A DNA stretch of 46,182 nucleotides from Candidatus Zixiibacteriota bacterium (lineage in GTDB: Bacteria > Zixibacteria > MSB-5A5 > GN15 > FEB-12). Location: assembly GCA_040752815.1 (NCBI GenBank), contig JBFMGC010000020.1, forward strand, positions 1 to 46,182, read 5' to 3'. Numbering within the stretch: position 1 is the stretch's first letter; each line of letters begins with the position of its first letter. Shown piece by piece: positions 25,750-33,274 of this stretch. Below the pieces are notes generated by a model. It ran no database searches. It was not told where the DNA came from and saw only the letters and a list, made by a program, of their open reading frames with translations. A program made the position numbers and the translations under genes.

Positions 25750-25773
25750 GATGGAATATCGGAGATATACAGA

Positions 25774-26763
25774 ATGACAAGGACCATAGTCATGTTGCTT
25801 TCAACTACTATTGCACTATCCACCGCTTCCGCCGGCGAGATGTCGGACGCGATTCCCATGCGTCCTTCGCACACATACTCCATCGTCTGCTACGATTCGG
25901 CCACCGGGCAGTTTGGGGCGGCGGTGCAGTCGCACTGGTTCAAGGTGGCCAATGTCATATGGGCTGAGCCGGGAGTAGGCGCAATCGCTACTCAGTCGTT
26001 CTCAGATTACAGGTACGGCCTGCTCGGTCTCGAGATGATGCGCGCAGGCAAGTCGGCTCAGGAGGCATTAGCCGGTCTGCTCGCCAGCGATCCTAACGAG
26101 GCAGTCCGTCAGGTTGGGATGATCGACATCCACGGCGGTGTCGTGGCGCATACCGGAAGCAAGTGTATTGCTGACGCAGGGCATCGCGTTGGCGTGAACT
26201 ACTCAGTTCAAGCCAATCTGATGCTCAAGAATACGGTGTGGGACGCCATGGCCGAGGCGTTTGAGAACGCCAAAGGCGATCTCGCGGACCGCATGATGGC
26301 CGCGCTCGAGGCGGCCCAGGCTGAAGGCGGCGATATTCGCGGCAAGCAATCGGCGGCGATGATCGTGGTCGCGGCCAAACCGACCGGTCTCCCCTGGCAG
26401 GATCGGTTGGTCGACATCCGCGTAGACGACTCCGCAGAACCGCTCAGGGAGCTGAAGCGCCTGTTGGAAGTGACGCGCGCGTACCAGAAGATGGACGAAG
26501 GCGATAACTTGGTCACGCTCGGCAAGTTCGACGATGCCGGTACGGCGTATGCCGAGGCGGCGAGGCTCAACCCCGACAATGTCGAGATTCTGTTCTGGCA
26601 CGCGGTGACACTCGCGTACAACGGCCAGGTGGAGCGCTCGCTGCCGATTTTCAAAGAGGTATTTGCGAAAGCTCCCATCTGGCGTGAGTTGGTACCGCGA
26701 CTCGTGAAGCCTGAGCTGCTGCCTGATGATCCGAAGTTGATTGAGAGGATTGTGAGCCAGTAG
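25774..26763 (+). CDS. Exported DUF1028 (Ntn-hydrolase-like) protein with TPR tail
   Basis: A 329-residue protein with a signal peptide (MLLSTTIALSTASAGE). The DUF1028 core (residues 33-235) shows THTYSIV-like SHTYSIVCYDSATGQFGAAVQS, GVGAIATQSFSDYRYG, and HTGSKC(I)ADAGHRVG followed by YSVQANLM. The C-terminal 90 residues contain TPR-like helices (LGKFDDAGTAYAEAARLNPDN). DUF1028 has an Ntn-hydrolase-like fold and unknown substrate. GGAG precedes the ATG. The stop codon TAG is the TAG of a GTAG-type repeat that begins at 26760, so the repeat sets the C-terminus. Confidence 0.9.
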   Translation: MTRTIVMLLSTTIALSTASAGEMSDAIPMRPSHTYSIVCYDSATGQFGAAVQSHWFKVANVIWAEPGVGAIATQSFSDYRYGLLGLEMMRAGKSAQEALAGLLASDPNEAVRQVGMIDIHGGVVAHTGSKCIADAGHRVGVNYSVQANLMLKNTVWDAMAEAFENAKGDLADRMMAALEAAQAEGGDIRGKQSAAMIVVAAKPTGLPWQDRLVDIRVDDSAEPLRELKRLLEVTRAYQKMDEGDNLVTLGKFDDAGTAYAEAARLNPDNVEILFWHAVTLAYNGQVERSLPIFKEVFAKAPIWRELVPRLVKPELLPDDPKLIERIVSQ

Positions 26764-26805
26764 GTCGGGTTCCGCGCATTGACCCATTGAGCGCGAAACC
26801 CGACA
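26760..26805 (+). repeat. 46-bp GTAG-type palindromic repeat, copy 5
   Basis: Overlaps the end of the DUF1028 gene; its GTAG provides the TAG stop at 26761-26763. The centre has a compensated GCGC pair (TTCCGCGC ... GCGCGAA), evidence that the stem is kept as a stem. Confidence 0.85.
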
Positions 26806-26819
26806 TTGTGATCTTGTAC

Positions 26820-26836
26820 CCCACCCAACGGGTGGG
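26820..26836. repeat. Palindrome CCCACCC / GGGTGGG
   Basis: A single hairpin of the second family seen in the composite element at 25328-25450. Confidence 0.6.
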
Positions 26837-26879
26837 AATTTCATTCTGGCACTCGGATCTCGCAATGAATATACCGCAG

Positions 26880-26933
26880 TGTCGGGTTTCTACGCGACCC
26901 CGCGACGCGGGGCCACTCCGGAACCCGACCTCC
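26880..26933 (-). repeat. Enlarged GTAG-type repeat with internal hairpin and GGAG head
   Basis: On the minus strand it reads GGAGGTCGGGTTCC ... GAAACCCGACA with an extra CCCCGC-GAC-GCGGGG hairpin in the centre. A further small palindrome (GGCGGGTTCCCGCC) follows near 26940. No gene is seen between 26764 and 27055. Confidence 0.7.
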
Positions 26934-27055
26934 TTCTAACGGCGGGTTCCCGCCAATGCCAGGTTGTGCACGAACGAACTATGTCAGTTAGGAGGCTCGT
27001 TTGGGGGGCGAACGACCCGCAGCAAGCTGTGGGCTACCGGCTCAACATCGTCTTC

Positions 27056-28057
27056 TCAATACTTCTTCCGGCGCTCGATCATGTAGTTCGAACCCTCACG
27101 CGCTTTGCAGGCGCGTTTCAGATCGGCGAGCATCTTGGACAGTTCACCGATGTGCTCGAACTCTCCATTGTGGTTTACGACAACGGCGATCGAAATCGAC
27201 AGCAGCGTGAATCTCTCCATCTGGCCGCGTCGATTACGCGCCTCGTAATAGCCGCGAGCGCGGTCGTCCTCGTTATAGCAATAGGGGATGAAAGCGTCGA
27301 AGCACTTAATGATCCACCGGCAGGCTTCCTCAGCCACCTCCGACGGCATCACGCAGATGAAATCGTCGCCGGCAATGTGCCCGACAAATCCCTCGCGGCA
27401 GAGATCGAAGACAACGTCGCGCAGGATGCGGCCGGTCATACGGATCACCTTGTCGCCATAGACATAGCCATGATAGTCGTTGAAGGCCTTGAAATTGTCG
27501 AGGTCGGCGTAGCAGACCGCGAACTGCTCGCCCAGTTTCATCTGCCGATTGATTTCTTCCTCGATCATCGCCGGGCCGGGCAGCAGTGTCGACGGGTTCA
27601 CGGAGATATCGCGGTGGCTCCTCTCGATCACCCGCTCGATACGGACCTGCACCAGCTTCTTGATCCACTCGCCGTAGATGAACTCCTCTACCCCGCTCTC
27701 ATAGGCCGCCACCACGGTATTGGTGTCCGGATCGGGGTGGTAGAGGATGACCGGCACGATTGACAGCAGGATGTTCTTCTTAATCGCCCGCACCAGTTCC
27801 AGTTCGTGGATAAAGTCACCGTCGCCGGCAATGAGAATCGCGCTGACCTGGTGACGATGGCAGACCGTCACCAGTTCGTCGAAAGTGCGGAAGAAGTGGA
27901 ATTTCAGTTTCCGGTTGCGGAAAAACGTGCCGAGATAGAAGTCGAGATTGACCCGGGTCTGGCGGATGGCGAAATGAGTGGTCCGCTGCTGAGGCGGGCG
28001 GTCACTTTCGGCGAAAACCTGCCAGTTCGCGAGGGTGATGTCGGCGATGTTCGGCAA
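27056..28057 (-). CDS. GGDEF-family protein with degenerate signature (AGDDF)
   Basis: About 333 residues. The N-terminal part (LDFYLGTFFRNRKLKFHFF ... VSAILIAGDGDF ... VPVILYHPDPD) looks like a receiver-type alpha/beta domain; the C-terminal part is a GGDEF-like domain (FAVCYADLDNFKAFNDYHGYVYGD, then VGHIAGDDFICVMP). The signature reads AGDDF instead of GGDEF/GGEEF, so cyclic-di-GMP synthesis is uncertain; it may be a binding protein. I chose the TTG at 28057 because AAGGA lies seven bases before it; the frame is open to 28171, which would overlap xerD further. It overlaps the 3' end of xerD by 56 bases and is last in its operon. Confidence 0.8.
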   Translation of the reverse strand: MPNIADITLANWQVFAESDRPPQQRTTHFAIRQTRVNLDFYLGTFFRNRKLKFHFFRTFDELVTVCHRHQVSAILIAGDGDFIHELELVRAIKKNILLSIVPVILYHPDPDTNTVVAAYESGVEEFIYGEWIKKLVQVRIERVIERSHRDISVNPSTLLPGPAMIEEEINRQMKLGEQFAVCYADLDNFKAFNDYHGYVYGDKVIRMTGRILRDVVFDLCREGFVGHIAGDDFICVMPSEVAEEACRWIIKCFDAFIPYCYNEDDRARGYYEARNRRGQMERFTLLSISIAVVVNHNGEFEHIGELSKMLADLKRACKAREGSNYMIERRKKY

Positions 28058-28907
28058 CGATATATCCTTGATCGATCTGCGTGTAAATCTCGGTAGTCGA
28101 TATATCGGCATGGCCCAACATTTCTTGTACTGTGCGCAGATCGGCCCCTCCGGCAAGCAAATGCGTTGCAAAGGAATGGCGAAACGTATGAGGGGTGACC
28201 GACTTGGTTATTCCTGCCCTGGTCACGAGCTTGCGAATAGACTTCCAGAGACCTACCCGGGAGAGCCTCTTCCCGTTAGGGTTGATCAGCAGGTAGCGGC
28301 CTGAGTCGGTCAGAAACCGAGCGCGGCCTGGGCTATCGAGGTACCGTTCCACGGCCTCGCGGGCAAACCGCCCCAGCGGCACCAGCCGCTGCTTGTTCCC
28401 CTTGCCGATTACGCGGACGAATCCGGCCTCGAACTCAAAGTCGCCGACCTTCAAATCGAGCAGCTCCGATATCCTCAGACCGCAGCCGTAGAGCAATTCG
28501 ATAACCGCGCGATCCCTACCCTCCAGTTTCGGATCCAGCTTGGTGGCGTCCAGTATGCGTTCAATCTCCTCGACGGTGAGATAATCCGGATGGTAGCGAG
28601 AAATCCGCGGCGCCCGATAACCGGTGGTGGGATCGCGCAACGACTTATCCTTCGCGCAGAGATATTGAAAAAAGCGCTTGGACGCGGAGAGCTTGCGAGC
28701 CAGAGTCGCCGGCTTTCGTCCCTTGGCCGCCAAGCGATTAAAGTATTGGTTTATCTGCTGCGATGTAACAGCTTTGTAATCAGCTTGTTTGGCGGTAGTC
28801 CAAAGATCTCGAAGATCGGCGCGGTAGGCCGCCAGGCTGTTGGCGGAGAGACCCCGCTCCAGCTTCAGGTGCTGAATGAAGTCCTCTATGGCGTCCTCGA
28901 AACTCAC
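28002..28907 (-). CDS. xerD: Tyrosine recombinase XerD/XerC family
   Basis: A 301-residue site-specific recombinase with an N-terminal SAM-like domain (DFIQHLKLERGLSANSLAAY). The full catalytic set is visible: Arg145 (GLRISELL), Lys169 (IGKGNKQRLVP), His240 and Arg243 (HTFRHSFATHLL), His266 (LGHADISTT) and Tyr275 (EIYTQ). This is the usual length of chromosomal Xer proteins, which resolve chromosome dimers at dif. The housekeeping context (comF upstream) fits that role rather than an integron or phage. It starts with GTG at 28907, nine bases after the comF stop. XerC versus XerD cannot be told from one copy. Confidence 0.93.
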   Translation of the reverse strand: MSFEDAIEDFIQHLKLERGLSANSLAAYRADLRDLWTTAKQADYKAVTSQQINQYFNRLAAKGRKPATLARKLSASKRFFQYLCAKDKSLRDPTTGYRAPRISRYHPDYLTVEEIERILDATKLDPKLEGRDRAVIELLYGCGLRISELLDLKVGDFEFEAGFVRVIGKGNKQRLVPLGRFAREAVERYLDSPGRARFLTDSGRYLLINPNGKRLSRVGLWKSIRKLVTRAGITKSVTPHTFRHSFATHLLAGGADLRTVQEMLGHADISTTEIYTQIDQGYIVAEHRRHHPRELAGFRRK

Positions 28908-28915
28908 AGCCTCAC

Positions 28916-29635
28916 CTAGAGTTTGTGGGCCATGGCAATCGCCCCCGCCACCGTGATACCGGCATCGCGTAAAGTTCGCCGGGCCTCGAACAGTGTTTGC
29001 CCCGATGTAACCACGTCGTCGACAAGGATCACCTGCGATCGCGGTTCTGCGGGGTCGAAATACGGCGACAAGGCGAAGACTGATTTGATATTGGCCGCCC
29101 GTTTAGATTTCGAGAGCTTGGACTGCGGGCGGCGTTTCTTGACCCGCACCAACAGGTTGGTATCTACAGGCAACTCGAGAGGTTCGGACAGCTTATCGGC
29201 GAAGATCAAAGCCTGGTTGTATCCTCGAAGATATTCGCGGCTGGGGTGCAGCGGTATTGGCACGAGCACTGTCGGGCCGAGTTCTCTAATCGGCTCGCCG
29301 AACCGATCCGCGACCTTCCGAGCAATCAAGCTCGCCACAGAGATTGCACCGTGGAACTTGTACTGCAGAATGATGCGCTGCAGCGGGTCGACATAACTTC
29401 CAGCGGCAAAGAGCGGGATTGACTCGCTAGGCGCCCCGATATCCTCGTCGCCTGGCGGCAAGTCGACATCAGTCAGAACGAGCGATTTGTCCCACCAATC
29501 GATTCGCCTGAGGCAGCTTTCGCAAATGCTGTCGGGATTCTCCTCGTATGTGCCGCAACCGGCACAGAGCGGCGGGTAAACGAAATCAAGCAGCCCCTTG
29601 AGAAGCGGAAACCGTTCCGTCAACTCGGTTAACAT
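28916..29635 (-). CDS. comF: ComF family protein (phosphoribosyltransferase fold)
   Basis: A 239-residue ComF/GntX-type protein. The N-terminus has a zinc-ribbon with two cysteine pairs (CAGC and, 15 residues on, CESC); then YKFHGAISVASLIARKVADRF, VPIPLHPSREYLRGYNQA, RVKKRRPQSKLSKSKRAAN and the PRPP-binding loop VILVDDVVTSGQTL. ComF takes part in DNA uptake and recombination in transformable bacteria. It precedes xerD by eight bases, so the two are co-transcribed. The ATG lies near a 47-base gap after the permease gene. Confidence 0.93.
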   Translation of the reverse strand: MLTELTERFPLLKGLLDFVYPPLCAGCGTYEENPDSICESCLRRIDWWDKSLVLTDVDLPPGDEDIGAPSESIPLFAAGSYVDPLQRIILQYKFHGAISVASLIARKVADRFGEPIRELGPTVLVPIPLHPSREYLRGYNQALIFADKLSEPLELPVDTNLLVRVKKRRPQSKLSKSKRAANIKSVFALSPYFDPAEPRSQVILVDDVVTSGQTLFEARRTLRDAGITVAGAIAMAHKL

Positions 29636-29682
29636 AATTCAGTATCGCCTCTCCCCCGCACCCTCGGCAACACAAAAATCAC

Positions 29683-30741
29683 TCAGCGCGTGAAGCGCCG
29701 GATTACCTGCCGTCCATAATGCCAAAGTACAAGCCCGGCGAGACACAGCGCAGCAACCGAATGAATCCAGTGAACACCGTGCTCGTGCCCGGCGGCCCGA
29801 TAGGCGATATCAATGTTGAACTGGCGGTACAGCCAGTCTAACGTTAGCCCGCACGCCAGTGATACAACCACGATCGAGAGGACATAGCGTACGGTCGGCC
29901 AGGCGCCCAGCAACTTCCTTACCACTGTCATGGTCGCCAGATTGGTGGCGGGGCCGACCATCAGAAAGACCATAATCGCGCCGGGCGGAAAGCCGGCTCC
30001 CAGGAGAACTGCGGCGAGTGGGGTCGATGAGGTCGCGCAGACGTACAATGGTACTCCGACTACGATAGCAGCCAGGTAGGGCCACCACCCCGTCCCCGGA
30101 GTCAAGCCGAGCGGTGATCCAAACGCAGCCGCGGCCAGCCCGGCAAGCAGATAGCCCCAGAAGAGGTATGGCGCCAGATCGCCGATGAGGGTCGTAAAAG
30201 AGTACCTGATACCGCTTCCGACCCGGGAAAGATGCCCCGATGCCTGGCGTGGCGGTTCGCAGTTGCATTCATGGGCGCAGTCATCGGTATGAGGCACAGC
30301 CACACCGAACGTCTGACGCAGCGGTTCTCGGTCAAAGAAATCCTCGACCAGCCCGCCCACGGTCGCCGTAAGGAACGCAGCCACTGGTCGAGCGACTGTC
30401 ATCAGTGGATCGGTCAGCGAGTAGGTGAGCAATATCGAATCTACCGAGCTTTCCGGTGTAGCTATCAGGAACGATACTGTCCCGCCGCGCGAGAGGCCGG
30501 CGTTGCGTAGCTGCGCGGCCACGGGCAGCACCGAGCAGGAGCAAAGCGGCAACGGAACGCCGATCAGCGCGGCACGGATGACCGCCTGGTGGCGACTACG
30601 ACCGAGAAGTCGATTCAGGTTCTTCTCGTTGAGGAATAGCCAGACGAGCCCGGCCAGGACAAGGCCGAGGATGAAGTAGGACGCCGAGTCCACCAGCACC
30701 TGCCAGGTGGCCTCGGCCCAGGTGTTCAGGAAGGCGGCCAA
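29683..30741 (-). CDS. Permease of the SO_0444 Cu/Zn efflux type (ArsP-like)
   Basis: A 352-residue inner-membrane permease with about 10 helices. Metal-binding signature GVPLPLCSCSVLPVAAQLR (Cys67, Cys69) and its counterpart CATSSTPLAAVLL, with GPATNLATMTVV in the second half. A cytosolic loop HTDDCAHECNCEPP (residues 151-164) is rich in Cys and His, as in SO_0444 family Cu/Zn exporters; organoarsenical permease ArsP is the other option. The start is TTG at 30741, three bases after the stop of the upstream zinc-ribbon gene and without a clear ribosome site, so it relies on coupling. Confidence 0.85.
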   Translation of the reverse strand: MAAFLNTWAEATWQVLVDSASYFILGLVLAGLVWLFLNEKNLNRLLGRSRHQAVIRAALIGVPLPLCSCSVLPVAAQLRNAGLSRGGTVSFLIATPESSVDSILLTYSLTDPLMTVARPVAAFLTATVGGLVEDFFDREPLRQTFGVAVPHTDDCAHECNCEPPRQASGHLSRVGSGIRYSFTTLIGDLAPYLFWGYLLAGLAAAAFGSPLGLTPGTGWWPYLAAIVVGVPLYVCATSSTPLAAVLLGAGFPPGAIMVFLMVGPATNLATMTVVRKLLGAWPTVRYVLSIVVVSLACGLTLDWLYRQFNIDIAYRAAGHEHGVHWIHSVAALCLAGLVLWHYGRQVIRRFTR

Positions 30742-30744
30742 GAT

Positions 30745-31389
30745 TTACGGACCCAGTTCTTTGAGGAAGCTCCGCGCCGCATCAGTCGCCCGCCCCTGGG
30801 GATCCGTGGCAAGGTACTTTTCCCAATAGTAACGGGCCGAATCCGTGTCGCCCTGGCCGTGGAAGACGATTCCGAGGTTAAAGTATGATATGACGTGGCC
30901 CGGATGAGTCGAGATGACCTTGCGGAACTCCTCCAGCGCCCGGTGAGGCAGCCCCATGGCGTGCAGGCACGACGCAAAGTCACTGCGAACGTCTGGCGAC
31001 GCGGGATCGAGCTCCAGCGCCCGACGGTAAGCTTCGGCCGCCACCGGGTAGTTCTCATCGTCCATAAACTGGTTGCCCATTTGAATGAGCGGTTCGTACT
31101 CGGTCGGCATGTTTTCCAAGAGCGCCGCCTGCATGTCTTCATGTCCGGGCATCGCCGCGCTCCGTTCCGCCCGCGGCGGTTCCGGCTTCTCTCTGAGTAT
31201 GAAGTAGCCCGAAACAACTACTACGGCGAGGCCGGCCATGATAAGACCGTCGCGATTCCACGTTGATTTCGTCGGTTTTGGTGTCACCGCAGCCGCCGGC
31301 CTACCGGCCACCGGCGTGCCGCACGCCGAGCAGAAACGAACACCCGGGGCAATAACCTCGCCGCACTTGCTGCAATACGTATTATCCAT
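30745..31389 (-). CDS. Zinc-ribbon, membrane-anchored TPR protein
   Basis: A 214-residue protein. The N-terminal zinc ribbon is YCSKCGEVI ... RFCSACGTPV; a single membrane helix, GLIMAGLAVVVVSGYFIL, follows near residue 55; then come at least three TPR-type repeats (YPVAAEAYRRALELDPASPD; ALEEFRKVISTHPGHVISYF; SARYYWEKYLATDPQG). The ribbon is cytosolic and the TPRs probably periplasmic. It likely scaffolds other proteins. The ATG at 31389 has AGGA five bases upstream; ATG 31395 is possible. A long upstream extension to 31755 is antisense to the M28 gene and is rejected. Confidence 0.85.
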   Translation of the reverse strand: MDNTYCSKCGEVIAPGVRFCSACGTPVAGRPAAAVTPKPTKSTWNRDGLIMAGLAVVVVSGYFILREKPEPPRAERSAAMPGHEDMQAALLENMPTEYEPLIQMGNQFMDDENYPVAAEAYRRALELDPASPDVRSDFASCLHAMGLPHRALEEFRKVISTHPGHVISYFNLGIVFHGQGDTDSARYYWEKYLATDPQGRATDAARSFLKELGP

Positions 31390-31424
31390 AGCCATCCTGT
31401 TTGCTTGTTGTTGCCGACCGCACC

Positions 31425-31452
31425 AATATAGCCTAAACCTTCCCAACATCAA
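31425..31452 (-). promoter_or_regulatory. Promoter of the zinc-ribbon/permease/comF/xerD run
   Basis: On the minus strand: TTGATG, a 16-base spacer, TATATT, about 35 bases before the ATG at 31389. Confidence 0.5.
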
Positions 31453-31476
31453 CATTGTTCTGCCAAAACTTATCAC

Positions 31477-31505
31477 CTGACGTTGCAGCGACAAGGCACT
31501 ATATT
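31477..31505 (+). promoter_or_regulatory. Possible promoter of the M28 peptidase
   Basis: CTGACG, a 17-base spacer, TATATT (31500-31505), 43 bases before the ATG. The -35 is only a partial match. Confidence 0.4.
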
Positions 31506-31548
31506 GATCCTCAATGATGAAACCTAATTCGCTCGGAGACACACTATA

Positions 31549-33252
31549 ATGCGATGTTTTCTGCTGTTGTTTGTGCTGAGTATCGGACCCAGGGCCGCGG
31601 ACGCTGCCTATGATATCACGGCCGATTCTGTGCACCGCCATATCGCTGTGCTGGCAGACGACTCGATGGAAGGGCGACAGGTCGGCGAGACAGGCGAACT
31701 GAAAGCGGCGCAGTATATCCAAGGCGTCTTCGCGCAAGCCGGGCTGCTGCCCCACGATAACAACGGCTCATATCTGCAGGCATTCGAGTTTATCAAGAAG
31801 ATCGACTTCGGCCCGAACAATACTCTCAGGTTGAACGGTCAGCCCCTTGAGATCGGCCGTGACTATCAGCCTCTTGAGTATTCCGCGAGCGGAAGCTTCG
31901 ATTTTGTTGAGGTTGTCGACGTCGGCTACGGAATCGTGACCGACGACTCCAGCCATCACGACTACCGAGACAAAGATGTTCACGGTAAAGCCGTGCTGGT
32001 GCGGAGATTCACTCCTCAACAGGAGTCCGATACTACCGCCGCGGATACAATATTTGATCGGCACGCCGGTTTCAGCGCCAAGATCTCGACGGCAATTGAC
32101 CATGGCGCGGCGGGTATCTTCTTCATTACTCCTGAAACACACGATGATACCCTGATGAGTGCGGGCGTCGTTCACGCCCGGCCGAAAAACGTCCCGGTCA
32201 TCTTACTACGGCGAGTCGCGCTCGAAAGATTGGGCCTGAATTTAGCCAACCCCGCGATTGAATCCGCACAGGGTGTCACCGATTTGATTCGGGTACCGGA
32301 TACCGGCTACAATGTCGTGGGACTGTTGCCGGGGAAAAGCGACACCGTTCAAATAATCGGCGCCCACTATGACCATCTCGGCTGGGGCGGACCGGCCTCA
32401 CGCTATCGCGGGGCGACGCCGATGATCCACAATGGCGCCGATGATAATGCGTCAGGAGTCGCGGCGCTTCTGGAACTGGCGCGATATTTCGGAACACGCC
32501 GCGACAGCCTGGAAAACTCGCTGCTGTTTATCGCCTTCTCCGGCGAGGAAGCGGGAACGCTTGGGTCTGGGCATTATGTAAGGAACTGGACAGTTGATCG
32601 CTCGAAGGCTCGACTGATGATCAATATGGATATGATCGGCCGTCTCGCCGAACAAGAAAAAGGGCTGGCCATACTCGGCACCGGAACCTGCGCCGAGTTC
32701 AAGGAGTACTTTAACCAGAAAAACCTGGGGGACCTCAAGGTTGTGTTCAGTGAATCCGGTTCGGGTCCTTCCGATCACTCGGCATTCTACAACGATTCCA
32801 TTCCCTGCCTGTTCTTCTTCACCGGCGCGCACCAGGACTATCACACACCCGATGACGATACCGAAAAGATCGACACTCGCGGCATTGTCCAGGTGAGCAC
32901 GTTGATTTCGGATATCGTGCGCCATTTCGATAACCACCACGGGCCGCTGACATTCCAGCGCACCAAGGGGAGCGGCACCGGTCGGCCGCCGCAACTGTCG
33001 GTCAGCCTCGGGATCATGCCGGACTTCGTCTCGCAGGTGAAGGGGCTGGGTGTCGACGGCGTCACGCCGGAAAAACCGGCCGAACGCGCCGGAATCGTGA
33101 AGGGTGATGTGATTATCAAGATCGGTGAGCGCACCGTTGGGGATATCTATGATTACATGAACGCCCTGCAAAAGTACCGCAAGGGAGACAGTTGCCGTAT
33201 ACAGTTGGTTCGCGGGATTGACACGCTCGAAGTAACCGTGGAATTCAAGTAG
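31549..33252 (+). CDS. Exported M28 family aminopeptidase with PA and PDZ domains
   Basis: A 567-residue protein with a short signal peptide (FLLLFVLSIGPRAADA). A protease-associated insert lies around residues 130-245, within the M28 domain. Zinc ligands are visible: His273 (AHYDHLG), Asp298/299 (NGADDNASG), Glu333/334 (FSGEEAGTLGS), Asp361 (NMDMIG) and His432 (YHTPDDD). A PDZ domain occupies residues 485-567 (LGIMPDF ... PAERAGIVKGDVIIKIG). It should cleave N-terminal residues from peptides in the periplasm or outside the cell. It is followed 22 bases later by the glcD-like gene. Confidence 0.94.
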   Translation: MRCFLLLFVLSIGPRAADAAYDITADSVHRHIAVLADDSMEGRQVGETGELKAAQYIQGVFAQAGLLPHDNNGSYLQAFEFIKKIDFGPNNTLRLNGQPLEIGRDYQPLEYSASGSFDFVEVVDVGYGIVTDDSSHHDYRDKDVHGKAVLVRRFTPQQESDTTAADTIFDRHAGFSAKISTAIDHGAAGIFFITPETHDDTLMSAGVVHARPKNVPVILLRRVALERLGLNLANPAIESAQGVTDLIRVPDTGYNVVGLLPGKSDTVQIIGAHYDHLGWGGPASRYRGATPMIHNGADDNASGVAALLELARYFGTRRDSLENSLLFIAFSGEEAGTLGSGHYVRNWTVDRSKARLMINMDMIGRLAEQEKGLAILGTGTCAEFKEYFNQKNLGDLKVVFSESGSGPSDHSAFYNDSIPCLFFFTGAHQDYHTPDDDTEKIDTRGIVQVSTLISDIVRHFDNHHGPLTFQRTKGSGTGRPPQLSVSLGIMPDFVSQVKGLGVDGVTPEKPAERAGIVKGDVIIKIGERTVGDIYDYMNALQKYRKGDSCRIQLVRGIDTLEVTVEFK

Positions 33253-33274
33253 TGCCCCGTTTCCCGGAAAGACC

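Noticed and set aside
19353-26933. The repeats as a CRISPR array
   Set aside because: Units are palindromic along their whole length, irregularly spaced over kilobases and in both orientations, with no spacers and no cas genes.
26879-27763. A 294-codon plus-strand frame opposite the GGDEF-like gene
   Set aside because: It begins inside a palindromic repeat and is the reverse shadow of the GGDEF domain; the protein reads as scrambled sequence.
28002-28907. xerD as a sign of an integron or prophage
   Set aside because: It is the length of housekeeping Xer proteins and sits with comF; no attachment sites, cassettes or phage genes surround it.
31390-31755. A longer N-terminus for the zinc-ribbon/TPR protein
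   Set aside because: The extension is antisense to the M28 peptidase gene, and the zinc ribbon begins exactly after an ATG with a ribosome site.
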